Source: an uncultured Sutterella sp.
GTDB taxonomy: Bacteria > Pseudomonadota > Gammaproteobacteria > Burkholderiales > Burkholderiaceae_F
NCBI GenBank assembly: GCA_949287305.1
Contig: CASEFX010000027.1
Location: 1 to 60,032, forward strand
Length of the DNA: 60,032 bases
Direction of reading: 5' to 3'
How positions within the stretch are numbered: position 1 is the stretch's first letter; each line of letters opens with the position of its first letter. The notes below the pieces were generated by a model. The model saw only the letters and a program-made list of their open reading frames with translations, was not told where the DNA came from and did not search any database. The position numbers were made by a program, and so were the translations under genes. Below are positions 1 through 8,483 of the stretch, piece by piece.

Positions 1-922
1 ATGTGGAGGAAGGAGACGTCGTCTGATGGACTGGGCGACGAGATTGTTGGGGCTGAGTGTTCAGTTTTGCGTTCAGGTTTACCTGTCGGAATGTTCAGGT
101 TTTCTCGTCGGAGCCTGTTCAAACTAAGGTGTCAGCCAACACTTGCGCCTGAAGCAGGCGATCTTCCCGCAGGAAGTGCTTGAAAGTGAACGGCCGCGCA
201 AAAAGCGCAACGGAAAGAAGAGCAACCGGACGTCCACCCACAAAGCCAAGCCGATCCTCCGCGGACCGTCTTTGAAGACCCTGCGACTGCACTTGTTGTG
301 CGCACCTGCCAAGTGGAACGTGAGGCAAGGCGTGCTCCGAGTGCACAACGATAATGTCCTCAGGCTTCCTGGACACGTGACTTCATCAGTTACCGTTCGT
401 CCGGAAAACTAGTTCTTTAACAACAAGGAAATACGATTTTCAAAGCATCAGCGGAACAAGGGCTTTGCCCTCTCCGCCTTCGGCGGATTCACCCAAGGTT
501 TTTCTAGCCCGTAAGAATACTTGGGATCTGCCGTAACTGCCTGTTTTTACGGGAGTTGTAGACTTGTCTTTGCGTGGATAGGAGAGGTCCGACTCCACGT
601 GCCCGCGAGAATGCGCGGAGAGCCGAGGCCCTCGTGGCTTTGGCTCCAAAAGTGTCGGCGGCTACGCCGCCGGCATTCCATTCCTTCTTGCTGCCGGCGA
701 TGACGTGTTTTGAGTCACTCGGCCCGCTGTGAATGGTATCCGCCTTTTCTTGGGGGACAATGAGATTGGTGCTGATGATGAGTGATGCTCGTCTTTGTGT
801 ACGGCACTTCGCCGCAGGCAGGTCGAGCGTCACATCCGCGAAGGGTGAGGGCCTCCTGAGACCCTTGGTCTTTACGGCGTCTAACCGCCAAATGTTCTAG
901 CACAACATTAAAGGAAGCCCTC
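1..922. other. gene-poor stretch upstream of the transposase
   Basis: I see no convincing protein gene here. Short open frames exist (for example 143-412 plus, a basic 89-residue reading), but they have no recognisable domain, ribosome site or codon bias like the neighbours. The stretch holds two direct copies of GTTCAGGTTT (71-80 and 93-102). It also holds three compact triloop hairpins: 459-469 (GGGC/GCCC), 473-487 (TCCGCC/GGCGGA) and 654-674 (a nine-base stem closed by TAC). Base composition is lower in GC than the cellulose operon. This fits a decayed accessory region. Confidence 0.5.
71..102. repeat. direct repeat GTTCAGGTTT x2, with inverted copy downstream of the transposase
   Basis: GTTCAGGTTT occurs at 71-80 and 93-102, a 22-base period. 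An inverted copy (AAACCTGAAC) lies at 2031-2040; with one extra base on each side the match between 92-102 and 2031-2041 is eleven bases. The arms bracket the transposase. They could mark an older, larger element or be IS-related binding sites. Function is unproven. Confidence 0.4.
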
Positions 923-1968
923 ATGCCAAATCTTAATCATTTTCGCGACTTCACGTACGTCGTCGGCATCGATATCGCCAAGTCTGTTTTTCAGGTACAC
1001 AGCTGCAACACGCAGACCGGAGAGATCCAAAACGTGCCGATCAAGCGAGCCAAGTTGCTTGAGCATTTCGTCAACCGCGGCAAGTGCCTGATCGGCATGG
1101 AAGCATGCGGTAGCTCCCAGTATTGGGCTCGAGAGTTCCAGAAACTCGGGCACACCGTTCGGCTCATGGATCCCAAGCGGGTCAAGCCGAACGTCCGACA
1201 CAACAAGAGCGACCGAGCTGATGCCGAAGGCATTTACTGGGCCCTGGTGAATGGCGTGCAGGCTGTCGCTGTTCGAAACAACATCGAGCAGGACATTCAC
1301 ACCTTGTTGACGATGCGTTCGCGACTCATGACGTTGCAAACTGGCAACATCAACCACGTGCGCGGCCTGCTCGCGGAGTACGGTCAGGTCATGCCCAAGT
1401 CGCCGGCCCAGTTCCTCAAGCATGTGAGCGACATCATCAACAACCTCGAAGTCGAGGTCGACTCGCTCGTCATTGACATGTTCCGCTCGCTCGTCGAGCA
1501 GATCAAAGCCGGTGAAGAGAAGCTCCGAGAACTCGACCGCGAGATCACGAAGCTGGCGAAGCAAACCAAACACGCTGATCATTTTCTGACTGTGCCCGGC
1601 GTGGGATTGGTGATCATGGCCAACTTGTGTGTAATTCTGGCCAATCCTTCCACGTTTGCCTCTGGTCGGCAGTTTGCCGCATTTGTCGGCCTGGTACCGA
1701 TGCATACCGGTAGCGGCGGCAAGACCATCAATACCTCGATTCCCTATCGGTGCGACAAGCGCCTCAGGGCGTTGTTCGTTGAGGGAGCACAAGCTGTTGC
1801 CAGATCCAAGCATCCGGCGGACTGGGTGAAAAACATTCTGGCCCGTAAACCCAAGAAGGTGGCTCTGATAGCCATCGCCAACCGCATGGCTCGTCAATGC
1901 TGGGCGGTTGCACACTACGGACAACCCTGGAGAGACACGTCAATCGCGACGGCGGCATAGGAGGGCTT
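915..1968 (+). mobile_element. IS110-family (IS1111-like) insertion element, core
   Basis: The transposase gene is bracketed by a perfect eight-base inverted repeat, AAGCCCTC at 915-922 and GAGGGCTT at 1961-1968. IS1111-group elements carry short subterminal inverted repeats and usually lack terminal repeats or target duplications, so the true ends cannot be fixed from one copy. The right arm lies directly after the stop codon, which is closer than expected if the guide RNA of this group lies downstream. The real right end may therefore extend to about 2100. Coordinates cover only the bracketed core. Confidence 0.5.
923..1960 (+). CDS. IS110-family transposase (IS1111 group)
   Basis: This 345-residue protein is a DEDD-type transposase of the IS110 family, which recombines DNA with a structured bridge RNA. 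The N-terminal RuvC-like domain shows the acidic motifs GIDIAK (Asp near 17), GMEACG (Glu near 60) and NKSDRADAEGI (Asp pair near 97-100). The C-terminal Tnp region carries the helix-hairpin-helix-like VPGVGLV segment and GLVPMHTGSGGK, which includes the family serine. The wording around the third acidic motif (VKPNVRHNKSDRADAE) resembles the IS1111 group. AAGGAAG at 911-917 is a good ribosome site for the ATG at 923. The frame is intact with no truncation, so it may be active. No partner gene is expected for this family. Confidence 0.93.
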   Translation: MPNLNHFRDFTYVVGIDIAKSVFQVHSCNTQTGEIQNVPIKRAKLLEHFVNRGKCLIGMEACGSSQYWAREFQKLGHTVRLMDPKRVKPNVRHNKSDRADAEGIYWALVNGVQAVAVRNNIEQDIHTLLTMRSRLMTLQTGNINHVRGLLAEYGQVMPKSPAQFLKHVSDIINNLEVEVDSLVIDMFRSLVEQIKAGEEKLRELDREITKLAKQTKHADHFLTVPGVGLVIMANLCVILANPSTFASGRQFAAFVGLVPMHTGSGGKTINTSIPYRCDKRLRALFVEGAQAVARSKHPADWVKNILARKPKKVALIAIANRMARQCWAVAHYGQPWRDTSIATAA

Positions 1969-2721
1969 ATGTGCCTGTCGTGATTGATCAACGCTCAGTG
2001 ATGTAGAAACCGGTTACGCCGACCTCTGTCAAACCTGAACAGATTTGAGGTACTTGGTACCGATGCACAAGAAAGGAGCAGAGGTCGCACCCACTTTCAT
2101 CATGGCCACGTCAAAGGCGCAACCCGCGCTGCGATTGACGGTGAACAGGTCGAATAAGAATGCTCAACACATTCGTTGTTGATATGCGTAGCGAGCACTG
2201 GGGTTGAGACAGTCTACAGTCGACAGGCGACCAACGGAAAGTTTACCCATCATCTCAACGAGAGACTTTGCCAATGCGTGTTCGCATCGGCAAGGGTTCT
2301 TGCGTGCCTGCAAAAGGGAACGCTCGGAAAGCGGGCATCTTGATCGCAAACCAAACCAAGAGCCGGGGCAACACACCGTAGCACTGTGCTCCAAGGGCTT
2401 TCAGCCTGTTGGAATCGCCATTGGGTGGCCCCCATCGAACTATCGTTGGACGTTCGAACGTCGAATAAGATACTGGAGTTTGTTGAGGATCGAGAAAGTG
2501 CTCTTTCACCCCTTGACACCTGAGGACATAAGATGAATCTGTTGCCACGTTGGGAGCGCGCATTTCTTCGTCTCTGCCGCCTGACCACTTTATGACCGCT
2601 CACGGAGCGTCCCCGACTCGCTGTCTCTCGGGGGTAAGGGGGCAGTGTATTCAGAATTCAGGTCTCGTCGTCAACCTCCCCTGACAATCCCTTGCAGTTG
2701 AGAAGGCTTCTCAAAGAAAAA

Positions 2722-2748
2722 GCCCCTTCGGGAGGACCGAAGAGGCTC
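2722..2748 (-). terminator. rho-independent terminator-like hairpin
   Basis: AGCCCCTTCGG (2722-2732) pairs with CCGAAGAGGCT (2738-2748) with one mismatch and a five-base loop. On the minus strand it is followed by a U-rich tract (TTTTTCTTTG). It lies about 400 bases past the autotransporter stop on the same strand, so it could be a back-up terminator. Confidence 0.55.
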
Positions 2749-3098
2749 GTGAAATATTCAGGTTAACGGCAGCGTGCGCGATTGTACGCCCGCTCCCAGT
2801 CAGTTCCTTAACCCTGATAAGCCTACCGCGCAAGCGAAGGCGTAGAGCGCTCGTAGACGTTCCCTGAAGTGAAAACGCCCCGCATTGTTGCGAGGCGATT
2901 TGCCTGTTTTTTTGAAAATCTTTCTTGACAAACACCGAGATTGTTTTTCGCGCTTTTAGGCCACGGGGGCACAACGTCATGTCGACCGACCCTTCGCGCG
3001 CTACCCCCTCAAGACACAAAATTCGTGTTTAGAAAGATGAACCGCAGGAGAGAGCAGAGACGTCTGGAGCAGAGCGTCCCTGCAAGACTGCCGTTTGA

Positions 3099-3129
3099 CG
3101 GTAGATCCCCCACAACGGTGGATCTACCG
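3099..3129 (-). terminator. strong hairpin after the autotransporter gene
   Basis: CGGTAGATCC (3099-3108) and GGATCTACCG (3120-3129) form a perfect ten-base stem. It begins 14 bases beyond the autotransporter stop codon on the minus strand. No good U-tract follows, so it may protect the 3' end or terminate weakly. Confidence 0.5.
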
Positions 3130-3142
3130 ACCGTCGACTTTG

Positions 3143-5701
3143 TTAGAACTCGGTGCGAACGCCTAGGTTCCAGCGCCAGTTTTCCTCCACTTCCGCGCCC
3201 ATCGTGCGTTCAAGATCGACGTAGACGTTCGTGGCGTCGGTCAGGCGGAAATTGCCGCCCAACGCGGCCTCAACCCAACTGCCGCCGAGGTCTTCGGAGA
3301 GCTTCTGGCGAGCCGCTCCGTTAACGGCGCGGACGTCGGCCTTGTTTTCGCCCTGGAAGTCATGCGCTCCGGAAACCCGCAGGTAGAGGTCGCCCCGGTC
3401 CTTCGGGAACTTCACGCCGAAACGAACGCCGACGCGACCGATGAGCGAATCGAAATCGTCCTGCGAGACGTGAGCAGCGTTCTTCGTCGTGAAGGTGTCG
3501 CCTTCGATTCGACCGTACGTGAGTTCGACCTGCGGTTCAATGAAGCCGTAACTGCATGGATCGAAGCGCCAGCCCAATTCGGCCGAAACGCTGTACGCGT
3601 TGTTGTCGAACTCACCGTCCATTCCGTTGAGTCGGAAGTCGTTGGAGATTCGACCGTACTTCCCGATCAAATCCAGGAACAGGCCGTTGTCGGCCATCCA
3701 CGTGCCGTAGAGAGCGACGGCGAAGGATTTGTTGTCGGCTTCGCCGAGGTCGTACGAAGCCTTGCCGTCCGTGTAGGTGAAGGCGCCGCCGAGCTTCCAG
3801 TCGCCGATCTGATAATCGGAACCGATTTGAACGGACGTGTTTTTCGCCGTCACGTTCTGATTGCCGTATTCCATTTCAGAGCCGTAGAGACGTACCCAGC
3901 CGCCGACCGCGCCGGGATTGTCGCGCAACTCGCCCATGCGCTTCGTGAGGTCGTTCATTTCGTGGCGCCACTGAACGGCGGAGAGCGTCATAACGGACGC
4001 AAAGGCGTCGAGCTTGAGATTTCCCTTGTCCTTGATGGTCCAGGTTCCGTCCGCATTTTGTTCGGCGGCCCAGCCCTTGCTCGCGGCACCCTCATCGGCG
4101 GAGAGCTGAAGATTGGAGCCTTCCGCCGGAGTCCCCACGTTGACGGCGGCCTGCATCGCTTCGAGCGCTGCGTTGGCGTCGGCGAAGCCGTCGTTTACCT
4201 CGCCCGAAGCGACGACGCCGAGAGAACCGTTGAGGTTCGTGGCGGTCACGGCCGGCGTGTCGCCGATCGCGTTGAGGCGAACGGTGGCGTTGGTACTCGT
4301 GAGATTTTCGGTCGTGAGCGTGCCCCCTTCGTTGAGGACAAAGTTCGCGGTCCCGCTCTTGAGTTCGGTCGAAACCGTGGTAACGGCGGTGTTCAATTGA
4401 ACCGTAACGGATTCCTCGACGCCGAGATTGCCGTCCGTACCGCTCCAATCGTTCACGGTCCAAAGACCCGTGCCGCCGAAGTTGACGGTCGAACCGTCGG
4501 AAACGGCAAACTTGCCCGAAGAAGCGCTCATGTCGGCGTTGCCGCCGAGATTGACCGTGTTCGTGGCTGCCGCGTCACGGGTGGTTGCCGCGTCATAGGT
4601 GACCGCCGTTTTTCGATTGACGTTGATCGTGCCCGTGATTTTGCCCGTACCATTGAACGTAAGATTTACGGTGTTGTTGTTCGTTGCGCCTTCGGTATAG
4701 ACCGTACTGTCGTTCGTAACGTTGATGTCACCGTCGATCACCGCATTCTTGGCGACCTGAATGTCCACGATGGTGTCGCGATCGAAATGCGAAGATTCCC
4801 TGCCTTGAGAACCGACGTTCACGTCGCCCGTCATGTTGAGCTCGTTTGCTTTGATAGCGAGTTTTAGAACCTTCCCTGCGTCCTTGGTCGTTCCGTATGA
4901 TCCGCAGATGTTTCCGTCAATCGTAACCGTGTCAGCATCAACGAGCACGGTGCCGAAACTTCCTGATCCGATCACGCCGCCCTGCGCATGGCTGGAACCG
5001 TCTAGGACAACGTCTTTCGCAAAGAGGCTGACGGTACTACCTTCATTTGCCTGAAGAATCGCAACAGCGTAATCGTCCTTCCCCCACGACGTGTGGCTTT
5101 CGAATAGTCCGACCCGACGCTCCGCCGTTCCAATGGAGACGACGTTGGCAGTTTCGTTTCTCGTTCCCTGTGCATTGACAAAGCCGTCGCCCTGATAGGA
5201 AATGATTTCGTTGGCATAGATCGTGAGATTGCTGCCGCTTTTCTGCATTCGGAAAACACGGTCGCCGCCCTGTTCCGCAGTACCGACATGAAGTTTGTCG
5301 ACGTCGATCGTAAGCGCGGCATTGCCGTTGAGCCAAGCGGCAACATATTTAGTGCCGGTGGTTGAGGTCGACACACCTGTCGTTTCGTTAACGCTTTCGA
5401 TGGACAGCGTTCCCGCCTTGATGTTGACGGCTCCGTCTTGAACGGCAATGCTACCGTAGAATTCTTCGTCAGTAGCGAATGAAGGGTAGTGTTCCTTGGA
5501 CGCGGACGTGAAGGTCAGATCGTTGGCGCCGGCGTCAAAGGTGAGCGTGCCGGACGTTACTTTGTGGCTGTCCGTTACCGAGCCGGCGGCATCATATGTG
5601 ATCGTTTTATCGGAACTGACGTCAACGATTGCGGCGTTCACTGCCGGAGACAAGGTCAGGATGGCGCTCGCCACCGCTGCCGCGAGGAGGTTCTTTCGCA
5701 T
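3143..5701 (-). CDS. autotransporter (type Va) with beta-helical passenger
   Basis: This 852-residue protein has an N-terminal signal peptide (MRKNLLAAAVASAIL to about residue 23, cut after VNAA). A long Ser/Thr/Asn/Gly-rich passenger (about 24-570) follows, whose repeated short strands such as GNADMSASSG and TVNFGGTG are typical of a beta-helix. The C-terminal autotransporter barrel (about 590-852) ends in the usual aromatic residue (NLGVRTEF). Such proteins cross the inner membrane by Sec and then the outer membrane through their own barrel, exposing the passenger for adhesion or aggregation. I recognise no catalytic triad or RGD motif, so adhesin is only an inference. AGAGG lies eight bases before the ATG at 5701. 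The gene stands alone between long non-coding stretches. Confidence 0.9.
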   Translation of the reverse strand: MRKNLLAAAVASAILTLSPAVNAAIVDVSSDKTITYDAAGSVTDSHKVTSGTLTFDAGANDLTFTSASKEHYPSFATDEEFYGSIAVQDGAVNIKAGTLSIESVNETTGVSTSTTGTKYVAAWLNGNAALTIDVDKLHVGTAEQGGDRVFRMQKSGSNLTIYANEIISYQGDGFVNAQGTRNETANVVSIGTAERRVGLFESHTSWGKDDYAVAILQANEGSTVSLFAKDVVLDGSSHAQGGVIGSGSFGTVLVDADTVTIDGNICGSYGTTKDAGKVLKLAIKANELNMTGDVNVGSQGRESSHFDRDTIVDIQVAKNAVIDGDINVTNDSTVYTEGATNNNTVNLTFNGTGKITGTINVNRKTAVTYDAATTRDAAATNTVNLGGNADMSASSGKFAVSDGSTVNFGGTGLWTVNDWSGTDGNLGVEESVTVQLNTAVTTVSTELKSGTANFVLNEGGTLTTENLTSTNATVRLNAIGDTPAVTATNLNGSLGVVASGEVNDGFADANAALEAMQAAVNVGTPAEGSNLQLSADEGAASKGWAAEQNADGTWTIKDKGNLKLDAFASVMTLSAVQWRHEMNDLTKRMGELRDNPGAVGGWVRLYGSEMEYGNQNVTAKNTSVQIGSDYQIGDWKLGGAFTYTDGKASYDLGEADNKSFAVALYGTWMADNGLFLDLIGKYGRISNDFRLNGMDGEFDNNAYSVSAELGWRFDPCSYGFIEPQVELTYGRIEGDTFTTKNAAHVSQDDFDSLIGRVGVRFGVKFPKDRGDLYLRVSGAHDFQGENKADVRAVNGAARQKLSEDLGGSWVEAALGGNFRLTDATNVYVDLERTMGAEVEENWRWNLGVRTEF

Positions 5702-6465
5702 GAATGGCCTCTATGAGAGTTTCGAGGATGAGTGATGGGGAGCTTTGCAAAGCGTTACAAAGTATCCGAAAATCTTTCGCGGAAGGGCAGTATGGACGAC
5801 GAGCCACCTCGGGTAAATACCCTTCCGACGGTTGTTTTCTGAGAAGCATCGTTCCCGAAGTGATGGTGGTACTTAAGATGAAACGAGGGAGTGGTGACGA
5901 TGCAGGACTGTGACTCGTACGATCAGGGCAAGAAGAAGCATTCCGTCTTGTTACAAACGGTGCGTACAATATGTGCGCGAAGAAACGTGAGTTTCGTTCA
6001 GAGGCAAAGAACGAGATTTTCTTTTGGTGTTTCGCCGAGACGCCTGTTCGTAGGCTGAAAAAGAACAGCCACTCCAATGAGAGGCTGAATTGTACACTTT
6101 TTTGATGGAGAAGAATCTCATCAAGATGAAAGCGGTCAGAAAGCGACATCGAATCGAGTGCCGTGGTTAGGTCAACGGGCAATGCTCCGATGTCGGGGGG
6201 AAACTCAAGCGTGCTGAGCCCCTTGCCGTCCCGATTTATTCATGTTCAGATGACAGCTAACATCAAGATCGATCCGTCAAATCGATCGAACAAGGACTCG
6301 TCAAAGAAAGGGTTTCCTCATGGAAAGAAAACCCTTGAAAAGCGTTGGGAATATGGACTGTTCGTCAAGAGGATCGAGCTCACACACACTTTCGAAGTGA
6401 GCTGGATGTCCGTAATCAGTCGTGCGAAAACTGCATCTCAGAGGAGATATAAGAGGACGGCCAAT
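5702..6465. other. long upstream region of the autotransporter
   Basis: No gene is supported in these 764 bases. The stretch should hold the autotransporter promoter and regulatory sites. It includes a perfect seven-base inverted repeat GATCGAT / ATCGATC at 6267-6273 and 6281-6287 with a seven-base spacer, and the hairpin at 6308-6336. No regulator-specific motif is recognised. Confidence 0.4.
6308..6336 (-). terminator. hairpin, possible terminator of the HTH gene
   Basis: AAGGGTTT (6308-6315) pairs with AAACCCTT (6329-6336), with an inner TCC/GGA extension. On the minus strand a TTTCTTT stretch follows. It lies 130 bases beyond the stop of the small HTH gene. Confidence 0.4.
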
Positions 6466-6834
6466 TCAGCTCGCGCGACGGGCGGCCTCGTTGCGACGGG
6501 CCCGGATCCAGGCGTAGCAGGTGCTACGGCTGATGTTCGTTTTTTCCGAAATTTCACTGATCGTGTACCCCTTGAGCGAAAGGTCCCAGACGGCCGACTT
6601 AGCATCGTCGTCGTAGCAGTAGAGGTGCTGCGAAACAGCCGGAAAGAAGCGGTTTTCGCGATAGGCGCGGCCCCAGTCGCGCGTCGTGTGCGGAGAGATC
6701 GCCAGACGCTTCGCGACTGCCTTGTGACCGAGTCCCTGCTCAAAGAGTTTGAGAGCCTGCTCACGAATTTCTCGGGAAAGAATGCGGGCGGGCAATTGGC
6801 GATGAAAAGCGTGTTCCAACGGTTGATTGATCAT
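6466..6834 (-). CDS. small protein with two helix-turn-helix segments (transposase OrfA-like)
   Basis: The 122-residue product has two HTH-like parts. The first, about 20-58, reads REIREQALKLFEQGLGHKAV and then AKRLAISPHTTRDW. The second, about 80-115, contains SLKGYTISEISEKTNISRST followed by CYAWIRARR. This layout resembles the DNA-binding OrfA halves of IS3-like transposases and Trp-repressor-like HTH proteins. No OrfB or DDE catalytic domain lies nearby. It is therefore either a stranded OrfA or a domesticated DNA-binding protein. GGAG lies about eleven bases before the ATG. It ends roughly 760 bases upstream of the autotransporter start on the same strand, so a regulatory link is possible but unproven. 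Confidence 0.6.
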   Translation of the reverse strand: MINQPLEHAFHRQLPARILSREIREQALKLFEQGLGHKAVAKRLAISPHTTRDWGRAYRENRFFPAVSQHLYCYDDDAKSAVWDLSLKGYTISEISEKTNISRSTCYAWIRARRNEAARRAS

Positions 6835-7556
6835 TGCGTAGAGGTCTCCGAAAGAGAAAAGGGGAGATGGCGCCGGGCTGAAGGCGGCGGCGCGTTCGCG
6901 AAGGCCGCAAACGCATAAGGGTTAACCATATGGTCGTGAAACGACTTTCCCTCCTAGCAGGCGGCGAAAACAGCCATGGGACGCGAATGAAGTATCAGAA
7001 TCCGAATACTTGACCAAAGAAAGGGGCACACAAATTCCTCCGGTTTCTAATGGAGCACAGACTTCTACAGCCACACCTCCTTGTCCGCCCGTATCGGTTC
7101 GACCGTTAGTGCAAAAGAACAGCGCAGTTGGTCGTCATCCCGTTTTTCCGCCAATGACGTCCGTACCCCGCTTCGCAACACCCGTCTTCGCCGCGAAGTT
7201 TTGAATTTTTCCACCTCGTTCACGGGACATGGGTTCGGTACCCGCGACAGTCAGATCGCCGAAGAATCATTTCACTTCCTATTTTTCTCGCCTCTCCTTG
7301 CCGCTACAGAGGCGGAATGTAAAGACGACAATGGAGAAAAAGCAACTTTTCCCTCTTGTCCGCTTGCGCCACTTCCCTCTTTTGTGTTATCAATGTGCTC
7401 CTTCGGGTTATCCCTTAATGCCCCTTTCGCACGCAAAGGGCAAGGATCTTTGCTTACCCGAATTCCTTTTTCTTCGGAAAAATGGAATAATCATTCCCGA
7501 TAGTGCATCCCCATATCCTCCCATTCCTCTGATTGTTGAACGCCGAACCTGAGAGC
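6835..7556. other. upstream region of the cellulose operon
   Basis: These 722 bases between the HTH gene and the BcsQ-like gene contain no supported gene and should carry the operon promoter and leader. I looked for a c-di-GMP (GEMM) riboswitch and did not recognise its conserved core. A short hairpin GCAAAG / CTTTGC (7433-7438 and 7448-7453) is followed 11 bases later by a T-rich run, so a leader attenuator is conceivable. Nothing stronger is visible. Confidence 0.4.
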
Positions 7557-8483
7557 ATGACATCGAATGATTTCGTCGCCCCGCGACATCGTTCAGGTAC
7601 GCCCGCATCGTTATCCCCGTCTTCAATTCCGGCACAAGATGCAGCCCGGAGGGATACGCTTGTCCGTCAATACAGTCTTCTCGCCTTTTTGAGCGTGAAT
7701 GGAACCCCCGCGCCCGACGACTCCGTTTCAACCCCGCCCCCCTCAAGGCCTCTCTCCCTTAAGGAAGGCCCGGTCGTCATCGTTTTCCAAAGCCTACGCG
7801 AAGGCTCCGGAAGCTCCACCGTCGCCGCCGCTGCCGCCAGGCAATTAAGTTCCCGCCGCAACGGCCGCGTGCTCGCCGTTGCGCCGCAAAGCGCTTGCTC
7901 GGGTTTTCGCGCCCTCTTCAATCTGCCTGCGGAGAATCCCTCCGCAGGTCTGTCTTCCGACACTTTCTGGCACTACGCGGATTCCCTCCATCTTGCGCTA
8001 GATTTCAACGAAAACGGGAACGAAGATTCCGAGCACCCTCCCTTCAAGTTCGCACCGTCCGTTCTCCGTAACTCCGGCTTCACGCACGTCGTCGTCGACC
8101 TCGGTCACGCCGACGGAGATGCGGCGCGCCGTTGGCGTGAGGCGGCGGACGTCGTCGTCACCGTGGCGGAACCCGACGCCCACACGGCGATGAAGTTGTC
8201 GGCGCATCCTCTCGCCCGCAACGAGGTGATCCTCTTCAACAAGGCGCTCAGCTTCTCGCAGAGCCATACGGACGTGATGCAGTTCCTGCGCGCGACGCCG
8301 CATCTTGCCGCCCGGATTGCGCCGCAGATCATTCCCCACGACGAATTTGCCGCCCGGTCCGCCCTGCAGCGCGGCCCCGTGACGCAGCTCGCCCGCTTTT
8401 CCGAAAGCGCCAGGGCGATCGCCGCGCTTTCCACCTGGCTCATCCTTCGCGCCGCCCGACTTCGTGAGGACGCCCGATGCTGA
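7557..8483 (+). CDS. BcsQ-like P-loop protein of the cellulose locus (divergent)
   Basis: About 308 residues. Its position directly before and overlapping bcsA (seven bases) is that of BcsQ, a MinD/ParA-type ATPase that places the cellulose machine at the pole. The central part (about 75-290) has a ParA-like order: a strand VVIVFQSL, then REGSGSSTVAAAAARQL in place of the usual KGGVGKTT loop, an FTHVVVDLGHA strand and an NEVILFNKAL strand. The signature lysines of the deviant Walker A loop are missing, so ATP hydrolysis may be lost. The first 70 residues are Pro/Ser-rich and look disordered. The ATG at 7557 with GAGAG just upstream is preferred over the TTG at 7533. Identity as BcsQ rests on fold pattern plus context. 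Confidence 0.6.
   Translation: MTSNDFVAPRHRSGTPASLSPSSIPAQDAARRDTLVRQYSLLAFLSVNGTPAPDDSVSTPPPSRPLSLKEGPVVIVFQSLREGSGSSTVAAAAARQLSSRRNGRVLAVAPQSACSGFRALFNLPAENPSAGLSSDTFWHYADSLHLALDFNENGNEDSEHPPFKFAPSVLRNSGFTHVVVDLGHADGDAARRWREAADVVVTVAEPDAHTAMKLSAHPLARNEVILFNKALSFSQSHTDVMQFLRATPHLAARIAPQIIPHDEFAARSALQRGPVTQLARFSESARAIAALSTWLILRAARLREDARC

Larger units (their letters stand above)
1961..3142. other. intergenic stretch after the transposase
   Basis: No protein gene is supported across these 1.2 kb; the small frames present lack domains and ribosome sites. Just after the transposase there is a hairpin at 2026-2044 (TCTGT/ACAGA, loop CAAACCTGA). In IS1111-group elements the bridge RNA is encoded on this side, so 1965-2160 is the place to look for it; I cannot fold it here. 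Further on are two hairpins, listed separately, that could terminate minus-strand transcripts. Confidence 0.45.

Noticed and set aside
143..412. Possible basic 89-residue protein before the IS element
   Set aside because: No recognisable family, no ribosome site, and the region otherwise looks decayed.
2204..2603. Overlapping open frames of 100-117 codons on both strands after the transposase
   Set aside because: No domains or coherent codon use; frames on both strands overlap each other, as in non-coding DNA.
6267..6287. GATCGAT/ATCGATC inverted repeat as an operator
   Set aside because: It is perfect but short, and far from any start codon in the right direction; I could not link it to a gene.
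6835..7556. c-di-GMP riboswitch before the cellulose operon
   Set aside because: I looked for the conserved GEMM core and tetraloop-receptor pattern and did not find it. A covariance-model scan of this stretch would settle it.
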